DNA of 64,000 nt from Flavobacteriales bacterium (GTDB taxonomy: Bacteria; Bacteroidota; Bacteroidia; Flavobacteriales_F; PHOS-HE28): NCBI GenBank assembly GCA_016719225.1, contig JADKAN010000004.1:1-64000 (forward strand). Direction: 5' to 3'. This document shows, in pieces, positions 19,042 to 26,351 of the stretch. The first letter of the stretch is position 1, and each line of letters opens with the position of its first letter. Under the pieces are notes generated by a model. The model saw only the letters and a list, made by a program, of their open reading frames with translations, was not told the origin of the DNA and did no database searches. The position numbers and the translations under genes were made by a program.

Positions 19042-20921
19042 AGCTGGACCTGCTCGCCATCCTGGTGCCGGCCCTGCCTTTGCTCGGCGTGTTCATCACG
19101 GGCTTCGGCCGCCGCAAGCTTTCCGCCTATGCCGCGGGTGGCATCGCAACGGCCATGGTGGCCTTGAGCTTCATCGCTTCGCTGATCCTCTTCCTGGGCC
19201 ACGACGGCCAGACGCACATCGTACACCTCTTCAGCTGGATCCATGTGGGCGCGATGGACATTCCCTTCGCTTTCCAGATCGATGCGCTTTCCCTGTGGAT
19301 GATGCTGGTGGTGACCGGCATCGGCACGCTGATCCACCTCTACTCCATCGGCTACATGCACGACGATCCGCGCGTGGCCACCTTCTTCGCGCAGCTGAAC
19401 CTCTTCAGCTTCAGCATGCTGCTGCTGGTGATGGGGGCGAACTTCCTGGTCACCTTCATCGGCTGGGAGGGCGTGGGGATGTGCAGCTACCTGCTGATCG
19501 GCTTCTGGTACACCACGCCGGCCTTCAACTACGCGGGGCGCAAGGCCTTCGTGATGAACCGCATCGGCGATGTGGGCATGCTGCTCGCCATGGCCCTGAT
19601 GTTCTACCAGTTCGGCACGCTGAACTATGTGGACGTGATGCAACAGGGCGGCCTGATGGCCTCCGGCAATCCGCTGATCGTCACCGCTACCCTGCTCCTT
19701 TTCCTCGGCGCCACCGGCAAGAGCGCCCAGCTGCCCCTGCTCACCTGGCTGCCCGATGCCATGGCCGGCCCCACGCCGGTGAGCGCGCTGATCCACGCCG
19801 CCACCATGGTGACCGCAGGCGTTTTCCTGGTGGTGCGGAGCTCGGTGCTTTATGAACTGGCGCCCTACACACAGGACATCGTGCTGTGGGTGGGCGTGGC
19901 CACGGCCCTCTTCGGTGCCACCGTGGGCCTGTTCCAGAACGACATCAAGAAGGTGCTCGCCTATTCCACGGTGAGCCAGCTGGGCTACATGTTCGCCGCG
20001 CTCGGCACGGGCGATTACGGCAACGGCATGTTCCACGTCACCACGCACGCCTTCTTCAAGGCCCTGCTCTTCCTCGCGGCCGGCAGCGTGATCCATGCAC
20101 TGGGCGGCGAGCAGGACATCCGCAAGATGGGCGGCCTGAAGGGCGTGACCAAGACCACCTACGTCACCTTCCTCATCGCCACGCTCGCCATCTGCGGCAT
20201 CCCGCCGTTGAGCGGCTTCTTCAGCAAGGACGGCATCCTCGCGAGCACCTTCGCCGCGAACCCCGTGGCCTACGCCGTGCTGGTCTTCGCCGCGATGCTC
20301 ACCGCTTTCTACATGTTCCGCCTCCTGTTCCTCACCTTCTTCGGCACCTACCGCGGCACCGCGCATCCGCATGAAAGCCCGAAAGTGATGACGGTGCCCT
20401 TGGTGGTGCTCGCTATCCTGAGCGCGATCGGCGGTCTGCTGAACATCCCGCACATCTTCGGCGGCCACAGCTGGCTGAACACCTTCCTCGCCAGTGCCGC
20501 GGACGGCATCGGCATGCACCCATTGGAGCTTTCCGCCGGTACGGAATGGACGCTCATGGCCATCAGCACCGCGCTGGTACTGCTGACCATCTGGTACGCA
20601 TGGTCGCTCTTCTGCAAGAAGACCACGCTGGACGGCGAGCCCGCCGACATGCCATTCCTGAAGCGCCTGATCGCGAAGCGCTGGATGCTCGACGAGCTCT
20701 ATGCTTGGCTCTTCGAGAAACCCTTCGGCTGGATCAGCAAGCACTTCTTCAGCATCGGCGAGGAGAAGATCGCCGTGCCTCTTACCGCCGGCACCGGCAA
20801 GGCCACGTTGGGCTTCGGCGAATGGCTGCGGAAGGTGCAGACCGGCAACTCGAGTTTCTATCTTTTTGCCATGATGGTGGGCGTGGTCGTGCTCTTGATC
20901 CTAACCTATTTCAGCGCCTAA
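19035..20921 (+). CDS. nuoL: NADH-quinone oxidoreductase subunit L
   Basis: 628 residues, the usual size for NuoL. It has many membrane helices and antiporter-like (Mrp) motifs: MLLLVMGANFLVTFIGWEGV (key Glu), GATGKSAQLPLLTWLPDAMA (key Lys) and PTPVSALIHAATMVTAGVFL, NDIKKVLAYSTVSQLGYMFA, HVTTHAFFKALLFLAAGSVI. The long lateral-helix region and final transmembrane helix lie at the C-terminus (FYLFAMMVGVVVLLILTYFS). It pumps protons in complex I. The start overlaps the nuoK stop; nuoM follows after one base. Confidence 0.97.
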   Translation: MVKLDLLAILVPALPLLGVFITGFGRRKLSAYAAGGIATAMVALSFIASLILFLGHDGQTHIVHLFSWIHVGAMDIPFAFQIDALSLWMMLVVTGIGTLIHLYSIGYMHDDPRVATFFAQLNLFSFSMLLLVMGANFLVTFIGWEGVGMCSYLLIGFWYTTPAFNYAGRKAFVMNRIGDVGMLLAMALMFYQFGTLNYVDVMQQGGLMASGNPLIVTATLLLFLGATGKSAQLPLLTWLPDAMAGPTPVSALIHAATMVTAGVFLVVRSSVLYELAPYTQDIVLWVGVATALFGATVGLFQNDIKKVLAYSTVSQLGYMFAALGTGDYGNGMFHVTTHAFFKALLFLAAGSVIHALGGEQDIRKMGGLKGVTKTTYVTFLIATLAICGIPPLSGFFSKDGILASTFAANPVAYAVLVFAAMLTAFYMFRLLFLTFFGTYRGTAHPHESPKVMTVPLVVLAILSAIGGLLNIPHIFGGHSWLNTFLASAADGIGMHPLELSAGTEWTLMAISTALVLLTIWYAWSLFCKKTTLDGEPADMPFLKRLIAKRWMLDELYAWLFEKPFGWISKHFFSIGEEKIAVPLTAGTGKATLGFGEWLRKVQTGNSSFYLFAMMVGVVVLLILTYFSA

Positions 20922-20922
20922 C

Positions 20923-22368
20923 ATGGAAGTGCTCGCGCTGATCCTCATCCCCTTCCTGGCAGGCCTGCTGCTGCTGATCGCTCGCCCTGCCGCGATGGCG
21001 CGCGGCATCGCCCTGGTGTCCACACTGCTCTCGCTGGCGGTGGTGTTCTGGCTCTGGTACACGTGGACCGGAGTGGCCGTCACGGGCATCTCGCACGACT
21101 GGGTGCCCGCGTGGGGCATGCGCTTCGTGCTGGGCTACGGCGGCATCGGCCTGCTGATGCTGATCCTCACCGGCGTGCTCTTCCCTTTCATCATCGGTAC
21201 CGGTTACAAGCAGCCCGTGGGCGATCCCGTGCTGGTGAACGCGCTCTTGCTCTTCTGCCAGTCGGCACTCTTCGGCGTCTTCCTCGCGCAGAACGCCTTC
21301 CTCTTCTACATCTTCTTCGAACTCACGCTGTTGCCCATCTTCTTCCTGCTGCTGAAGTGGGGCGGTGAGCACAAGCGCGCCATCACCGTCCGTTTCTTCC
21401 TCTACACCCTGCTCGGCGGCTTGGCACTCCTCTTCTCCATCGCCTACGTCACCCTGCAAACACCCTTGCCGCACAGCGCCGACTTCTCCGTGCTGGCCGC
21501 GTTGCACCTGCCGATGCACGTGCAGATGTGGCTGTTCTGGACGATGTTCCTCGCCTTCGCGATCAAGATGCCGATCTTCCCCTTCCACAGCTGGCAGCCG
21601 GAGACCTACACCATGGCGCCCACGCAGGGCACGATGGTGCTCAGCGCCGTGATGGGCAAGATGGGCCTCTACGGGATCGTGGTCTTCCTCTTCGCCATCG
21701 TACCGGAAGGCGCGCAATACTGGAGCAGCTGGGTGATCGGCCTGAGCCTGTTCGGCGCGCTCTACGCCGCAGTGATCGCCTTCCGCCAGAACGATTTCAA
21801 GCGCATGGTGGCCTATTCCTCCATGAGCCACTTCGGCCTGATGTGCGCCGCGCTCTTCACCTGGAACGCCTATGGCATCAGCGGTACGATGTACCAGACG
21901 TTCGCGCACGGCGTGCTGATGGTCTGCCTGTTCTACATCGTTGGCGCCGTGTCGCAACGCACCGGCAGCAACGATTTCGCCAGCATGGGCGGGCTCAAAA
22001 CGAAGATGCCGCGTTTCGCGCTGCTCTTCATGTTCGTGGTGGGCAACGCCATCGCGCTGCCGCTCACGCAGAGCTTCCCGGGCGAATGGCTGATGTACAA
22101 CGGCCTGTGGCAGTGGAACAACTGGACGGCCTTCGCGGGCGTGCTGCTGATCGTGCTCGGTGCCATCTATATGCTTTACGCCTACCAACGCGTGATGCTG
22201 GGCCCCGACCGCAACATCGCCGTGACCGATGCGGACGACGAGGAACACACTTTCCTGGTGCCGCTGATCCTGATCTTCATGCTGGTGGGCCTGTTCCCGA
22301 ACGTGATCCTGCATCTGGTGGACGGCCCCGTGCAGCACTTGTTGAACTCCTTCACTTCCCTGCCTTGA
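20923..22368 (+). CDS. nuoM: NADH-quinone oxidoreductase subunit M
   Basis: 481 residues. NuoM signatures: NAFLFYIFFELTLLPIFFLL (key Glu), FLAFAIKMPIFPFHSWQPET (key Lys), YTMAPTQGTMVLSAVMGKMG, RQNDFKRMVAYSSMSHFGLM and TFAHGVLMVCLFYIVG. It is an antiporter-like proton-pumping subunit of the distal membrane arm. One base separates it from nuoL and one from nuoN, so all five genes form one transcript. Confidence 0.97.
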   Translation: MEVLALILIPFLAGLLLLIARPAAMARGIALVSTLLSLAVVFWLWYTWTGVAVTGISHDWVPAWGMRFVLGYGGIGLLMLILTGVLFPFIIGTGYKQPVGDPVLVNALLLFCQSALFGVFLAQNAFLFYIFFELTLLPIFFLLLKWGGEHKRAITVRFFLYTLLGGLALLFSIAYVTLQTPLPHSADFSVLAALHLPMHVQMWLFWTMFLAFAIKMPIFPFHSWQPETYTMAPTQGTMVLSAVMGKMGLYGIVVFLFAIVPEGAQYWSSWVIGLSLFGALYAAVIAFRQNDFKRMVAYSSMSHFGLMCAALFTWNAYGISGTMYQTFAHGVLMVCLFYIVGAVSQRTGSNDFASMGGLKTKMPRFALLFMFVVGNAIALPLTQSFPGEWLMYNGLWQWNNWTAFAGVLLIVLGAIYMLYAYQRVMLGPDRNIAVTDADDEEHTFLVPLILIFMLVGLFPNVILHLVDGPVQHLLNSFTSLP

Positions 22369-22369
22369 G

Positions 22370-23749
22370 ATGAGCGCGCTGATCCTGATCTCCGTGCTGG
22401 GCGTGCTCGTCCTTTACCTCGGCCTGTTCGCCAAGAAGAGCTGGCTGGCACCCGTGGGCATCCTCGGACTGCTCGGCGCGATCGCCCTCTTCTATACCGG
22501 CTGGCACATCAACCATCCCCTGCTGGGCGGCATGGTGGTGTTCGACCGCTTCAGCATCGGCTTCAACATCGGCATGGCGATCATCACCGTGCTGATCTTT
22601 CTCTTCGGCCCCGACTACTACGCGCGCAAGGAGCACCACGTGGCGGAGCAGTACGCGCTGATGCTCTTCGCGCTGGTGGGCGGCTTCATCCTCACCAGCT
22701 ACAGCAGCCTGCTGATGCTCTTCCTGGGCATCGAGATCCTGAGCATCCCGCTCTACATCCTTGCCGGCGCGAAGAAGCACAGCCTGCGCAGCAACGAGGC
22801 CTCCTTCAAGTATTTCCTCCTCGGCGCCTTCTCCACAGCCTTCCTGCTGATGGGCATCGCCCTGCTCTACGGCATCACCGGCTCCTTCCACCTGGACGCC
22901 TTGGCCGCGCACATGACGCAGAGCGGCGGCAGCGACCTGATGCTGAATTTCGGCCTCTTCTTCGTGGTGACCGGCCTGGCCTTCAAGGTGGGCGCGGTGC
23001 CCTTCCACTTCTGGGTCCCGGACGTATACCAAGGCTCGCCAACGCTGGTGATGACCTTCATGGCCACGGTGGTGAAGATGGCCGGCTTCGCGGCGTTCTT
23101 CCGTTTCATCGACATGACCGGCATGCCCGATGCGCTGGCGCGGATCATGGTGCTGCTCACCATCGCCACGCTGCTGGTGGGCAACGTGATCGCGCTGAAA
23201 CAGACGAACTTCAAGCGCCTGATGGCCTATTCCAGCGTTTCACACAGCGGCTTCCTCTTGCTGGCGTTGCTGAGCGACCACGGGCTCGAAGCCGGTCACG
23301 GCATGGCGGTGGGCCATACGCTGCTCTACTACACCTTCACGTACTCGCTCGCCACCATCGGCCTGCTGATCCTCTTCACCATCGCGAAGCGCGCGAACAA
23401 CGGCGCGGAGCACAACAACATCTTCCAAGGCCTCTTCGCCGCGAAACCCTGGCTGGCGCTCTGCGCCTTGGCGATGTTCCTCTCGCTGGCGGGCATCCCG
23501 CTTACGGCAGGCTTCGTAGCGAAGTACCAAGTGTTCCTGCTGGCGATCGGCGCGGGTTGGCTGAAGGTGATGCTGTTCGGCGTGCTGATGGCGCTGCTGG
23601 GGATCTACTACTACATCATGGTGGTGCGCGAGGTCTTCGTGCGCCCGGCTCACACGGTGACCTTCGTGGTCTCGCCGCTGAACTGGCTGGTGATCAGCTT
23701 GTGCGCGGTGGGCGTGCTGGTGCTGGGTGTTTGGCCGGCGTTGATCTGA
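22370..23749 (+). CDS. nuoN: NADH-quinone oxidoreductase subunit N
   Basis: 459 residues. NuoN signatures: SSLLMLFLGIEILSIPLYIL (key Glu), FKVGAVPFHFWVPDVYQGSP (key Lys), TLVMTFMATVVKMAGFAAFF and QTNFKRLMAYSSVSHSGFLL. The C-terminal helices include LFGVLMALLGIYYYIMVVRE. It is the antiporter-like subunit of the membrane arm and the last gene of nuoJKLMN. A block of short repeats follows. Confidence 0.97.
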   Translation: MSALILISVLGVLVLYLGLFAKKSWLAPVGILGLLGAIALFYTGWHINHPLLGGMVVFDRFSIGFNIGMAIITVLIFLFGPDYYARKEHHVAEQYALMLFALVGGFILTSYSSLLMLFLGIEILSIPLYILAGAKKHSLRSNEASFKYFLLGAFSTAFLLMGIALLYGITGSFHLDALAAHMTQSGGSDLMLNFGLFFVVTGLAFKVGAVPFHFWVPDVYQGSPTLVMTFMATVVKMAGFAAFFRFIDMTGMPDALARIMVLLTIATLLVGNVIALKQTNFKRLMAYSSVSHSGFLLLALLSDHGLEAGHGMAVGHTLLYYTFTYSLATIGLLILFTIAKRANNGAEHNNIFQGLFAAKPWLALCALAMFLSLAGIPLTAGFVAKYQVFLLAIGAGWLKVMLFGVLMALLGIYYYIMVVREVFVRPAHTVTFVVSPLNWLVISLCAVGVLVLGVWPALI

Positions 23750-24118
23750 GCGCGGTGGTTTTTACCACAGGGTTTTTATACCGCAAAGGGCGCAAAGGGC
23801 GCAAAGGACGCAAAGGGTTTTCCCGGAGGTACCTCATTGGTTTGAACGCAGAGGTGCCAAGGCGCTGAGTCATGCGGGAGCCGGAGGTCCCTGATCGGCT
23901 TTAACCGCAGATGACACAGATGAAGCGCTGGAGGTAGTACGCACTTCCACCCTGCACTACGGCTGGCGTTCGGTAGAAAGCACGGATCAAGCGAGTTTCT
24001 GCAAACAAGCAAAGCGAGTCACCCCTCTCCCTCGGAGAGGGGCCGGGGGTGAGGGCTTTCTCCGCGGTTAAACCCATGAGCCCCTGTGGTGAGGTCACTA
24101 CCTTCGTAACAAGAGACC
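23750..24118. repeat. Intergenic repeat region after nuoN
   Basis: At 23780-23817 a 9-nt unit (CGCAAAGGG) is repeated four times after ACC. Further related words follow (ACGCAGAGGTGCCAAGGCG near 23845 and ACCGCAGATGACACAGATG near 23904). At 24024-24058 lies a CTCTCCCTCGGAGAGGGG palindrome of the kind found between genes in many bacteria. A box TACCTTCG at 24099-24106 could drive the transglutaminase gene. No gene was seen. Confidence 0.7.
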
Positions 24119-24724
24119 ATGAAATTGCTTTTAGAATCAACCCACCTGGAGGATTACGTCCGGGAAATCCCTCCAGTGATCGTATTCGACACACCATTGG
24201 TCAAGGAGAAGATCCGGGCTATTGAAGCACAGACGTCATCACCGGAGGAGCGGGCCAGACTGGCCTTTCTGGTGGCGCGCGATGAAGTCCATCATTCCTT
24301 CGATACAAAGAACGCGGCCGTGACCATCAACGCGGAGGACGCCTTGGAACAGCACGAAGGGATCTGCTTCGCGAAGTCGCATGTGCTGGCCACCCTGCTC
24401 CGCGGCATGGGGATCCCGACGGGCTTCTGCTACCAGCGGGTGCTGCGCAAAGGAACCGTGGAGTCCGGGTATGCCTTGCACGGTTTGAACGCGGTACACC
24501 TGCCGGACGTGGGCTGGTTCCGCCTGGACCCGCGGGGGAACAAGCCCGGCATCGATGCGCAATTCTCCACGACGGAGGAGCGGTTGGCGTATCCGATCCG
24601 GGAAGCGCTCGGCGAGGTGGATTACCCCAACGTGTTCACGAAGCCGTTGCCGGCGGTAATCGCGTCGATGGTCGATTCGAAGGACAGTTTTGAGTTGTTC
24701 TTTAAGCGGCCGGAGGCGCTGTGA
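24119..24724 (+). CDS. Transglutaminase-like superfamily protein
   Basis: 201 residues from ATG 24119. The papain-like transglutaminase core has a full catalytic triad: Cys83 in HEGICFAKSHVLATLLRGMG, His121 in SGYALHGLNAVHLP and Asp137 in WFRLDPRGNKPGID. The GIPTGFCYQRV strand after the Cys helix is also typical. Bacterial members act as peptidases or amide hydrolases, and the substrate here is unknown. There is no signal peptide, so it is probably cytoplasmic. It stands alone, ending in a strong nested inverted repeat. Confidence 0.85.
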   Translation: MKLLLESTHLEDYVREIPPVIVFDTPLVKEKIRAIEAQTSSPEERARLAFLVARDEVHHSFDTKNAAVTINAEDALEQHEGICFAKSHVLATLLRGMGIPTGFCYQRVLRKGTVESGYALHGLNAVHLPDVGWFRLDPRGNKPGIDAQFSTTEERLAYPIREALGEVDYPNVFTKPLPAVIASMVDSKDSFELFFKRPEAL

Positions 24725-24738
24725 GTTACTCGGGCACC

Positions 24739-24861
24739 CGCTCGGCTTTTTGCCGAGTGGGGAGTATCCTAGGGCCTCCGGCCCGCCTAATTTCGTAAGA
24801 TCCACAGTTTGAGTCGGGCCAGAGGCCCTAAGCAGTAACGCACTCGGCAAAAAGCCGAGCG
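24739..24861. terminator. Nested inverted repeat, probable two-way terminator
   Basis: The outer arms, 24739-24759 and 24841-24861, are perfect 21-bp inverse copies. Each arm is also a hairpin on its own (CTCGGC-TTTTT-GCCGAG). Inside them, AGGGCCTCCGGCCCG (24771-24785) pairs with its partner at 24815-24829 with one mismatch. The whole could fold as one long hairpin or as separate smaller ones. It sits between the transglutaminase and hemerythrin genes. Confidence 0.7.
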
Positions 24862-24911
24862 CGTGCATACTGGTCGAGCGCGTGCATCCCGGCTACCTTC
24901 ACCACCTCCAA

Positions 24912-25445
24912 ATGAACAAGCCCATCCACGCCTATTTCACGAACGACCACCGCCGCCTGGAGGAGCTGTTGGACCAAGCCTGCAAAGACCCGCAAGCGAT
25001 CCAGGAGGAGCCCTACCATGCCTTCCGCGTCGGGCTGCTCACGCACATCAAGATGGAGGAGAAGATCCTCTTCTTGGCAGCGAAAGAGGCCAATGGTGGC
25101 GAACCGATCCCGCTGGCCGCAAAGCTCCGCCTGGACCACGGCGCGCTGACCGCATTGATGGTGGTGCCACCAAATGCTGCGGTGATCGCGGCCGTGCGGC
25201 ACATCATCGAGAAGCACGACGAATTGGAGGAAGCCCCGGGCGGTATGTATGACATCTGCGAAGCACTCACCAAAGAGCAGACAGCGGAATTGCTGATACG
25301 GCTTGCGCAGACCACACCCGTTCCTGTGCATCCGCCGAACACGCATCCTGTAGCCGTGGATTCAGCCAATAGGGCGATGGCGCGTGCCGGGTTTGATCTG
25401 CACCTCGAGGGTGGGTCCCCGCAGGGAAAGCACAAGGGGGGTTAA
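24912..25445 (+). CDS. Hemerythrin-like domain protein
   Basis: 177 residues from ATG 24912 (MNKPIHAYFTNDHRRLEELL). It is a four-helix bundle with the spaced metal ligands of the hemerythrin/HHE family: FTNDHRRLEELLD, LLTHIKMEEKILF (HxxxE), LRLDHGALTALM and HIIEKHDELEEAPGGMYDI. Such proteins bind a di-iron centre and handle oxygen, nitric oxide or iron. The ATG chosen follows a TACCTTCA box by 10 bases; an upstream in-frame ATG at 24882 is less likely. The C-terminal 40 residues are Pro/Gly-rich and variable. Confidence 0.85.
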   Translation: MNKPIHAYFTNDHRRLEELLDQACKDPQAIQEEPYHAFRVGLLTHIKMEEKILFLAAKEANGGEPIPLAAKLRLDHGALTALMVVPPNAAVIAAVRHIIEKHDELEEAPGGMYDICEALTKEQTAELLIRLAQTTPVPVHPPNTHPVAVDSANRAMARAGFDLHLEGGSPQGKHKGG

Positions 25446-25547
25446 CCGCAACGGCGCGGCGACGCAACGAATGCGCAACGCCTGAAAGGGCGTGCCGTCG
25501 ACTGCAATTCGTGGCGTTCCCGTTGCGTCGTGGCGCCGTTGCGGTTA
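25443..25547. repeat. Short inverted-repeat element related to the one around the GxxExxY gene
   Basis: The left arm 25445-25469 (starting ACCGCAACGGCGC) and right arm 25521-25545 are inverse copies with two or three mismatches. Inside the right arm, read in reverse, the sequence continues GGAACGCCACG. The element around the GxxExxY gene continues GGCAACGCCACG at the same place. It is about 105 bp long with no gene inside. It may be a non-coding, deletion-derived relative of that element. Confidence 0.7.
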
Positions 25548-25570
25548 CCCTTTTCCGCGGTCAAAGCCTT

Positions 25571-25599
25571 CTTCGTGTCCTTAGTGTCCTTCGTGGTAC
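25571..25599. repeat. Solo arm of the CACGAAGGACAC-type repeat
   Basis: CTTCGTGTCCTTAGTGTCC followed by TTCGTGGTAC is the inverse form of the arm that occurs twice at 57110-57192. No partner arm is seen nearby. Confidence 0.7.
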
Positions 25600-25624
25600 T
25601 CCCTCCTCCTTTGCGGTACACTTC

Positions 25625-25632
25625 TATCTTCG
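25625..25632 (+). promoter_or_regulatory. Putative -7 box of scoA, leaderless spacing
   Basis: TATCTTCG fits TAnnTTTG with one change and ends four bases before the ATG at 25637. Transcription would begin at or next to the start codon. Confidence 0.5.
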
Positions 25633-25636
25633 CCAC

Positions 25637-26335
25637 ATGGACAAGCGAGTAACGGATGCCGACGCGGCCCTCAAGGGTCTTAAGGACGGCATGACCTTGA
25701 TGGTGGGCGGCTTTGGCCTCTGCGGCATACCGGAGAACCTGATCGCGGCGCTGGCCCGCCACGGCGTGAAAGGCCTTACCTGCATCAGCAACAACGCCGG
25801 TGTGGACGACTTCGGCCTCGGGCTTTTGCTGAAGACGAAACAGATCAAGAAGATGATCGCCAGCTATGTGGGCGAGAACGCGGAGTTCGAGCGCCAGATG
25901 CTCAGCGGCGAACTGGAGGTGGACCTCATTCCACAGGGCAACCTCGCGGAACGCTGCCGCGCGGGCGGATCCGGTATCCCGGCCTTCTTCACCCCTGCCG
26001 GCTACGGCACCGAGGTGGCCGAGGGCAAGGAGACGCGCGAATTCGACGGCAAGATGTACGTGATGGAGCGCTGGCTCCGTGCCGACTACAGCCTCGTGAA
26101 AGCCTGGAAGGGCGATACCAACGGCAACCTCGTCTACCGCCACACCGCACGCAACTTCAACCCCGTGATGGCCATGGCAGGCACCATCACCATCGCGGAG
26201 GTGGAGCACTTGGTGGAGCCGGGCGAGATCGACCCGGACCAGGTGCATACGCCGGGCATCTTCGTGCACCGCATCTTCCAAGGGAAGAACTACGAGAAGC
26301 GTATTGAGCAGCGCACCGTGCGGCAACGGGCCTGA
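25637..26335 (+). CDS. scoA: CoA transferase subunit A (succinyl-CoA:3-ketoacid CoA-transferase type)
   Basis: 232 residues from ATG 25637 (MDKRVTDADAALKGLKDGMT). Family I CoA-transferase alpha subunit: MVGGFGLCGIPENLIAALAR, the GGxGxCGxPE signature near the N-terminus, CISNNAGVDDFGLGLLL and RCRAGGSGIPAFFTPAGYGT. With subunit B it moves CoA between succinate and acetoacetate in ketone-body or amino-acid breakdown. The partner scoB is not adjacent: it lies at 29977, after two membrane glycosyltransferase genes, all on the same strand with short gaps. Acetate-CoA transferase is the alternative specificity. Confidence 0.9.
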   Translation: MDKRVTDADAALKGLKDGMTLMVGGFGLCGIPENLIAALARHGVKGLTCISNNAGVDDFGLGLLLKTKQIKKMIASYVGENAEFERQMLSGELEVDLIPQGNLAERCRAGGSGIPAFFTPAGYGTEVAEGKETREFDGKMYVMERWLRADYSLVKAWKGDTNGNLVYRHTARNFNPVMAMAGTITIAEVEHLVEPGEIDPDQVHTPGIFVHRIFQGKNYEKRIEQRTVRQRA

Positions 26336-26351
26336 TCGTTGAGCAACCGCC

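Noticed and set aside
18891..22338. Very long minus-strand open frames (617 and 475 codons) antisense to nuoL and nuoM
   Set aside because: They are the codon-position mirror of GC-rich NuoL and NuoM genes; their products are His/Gln/Glu-rich with no family pattern, while the plus strand encodes unmistakable complex I subunits.
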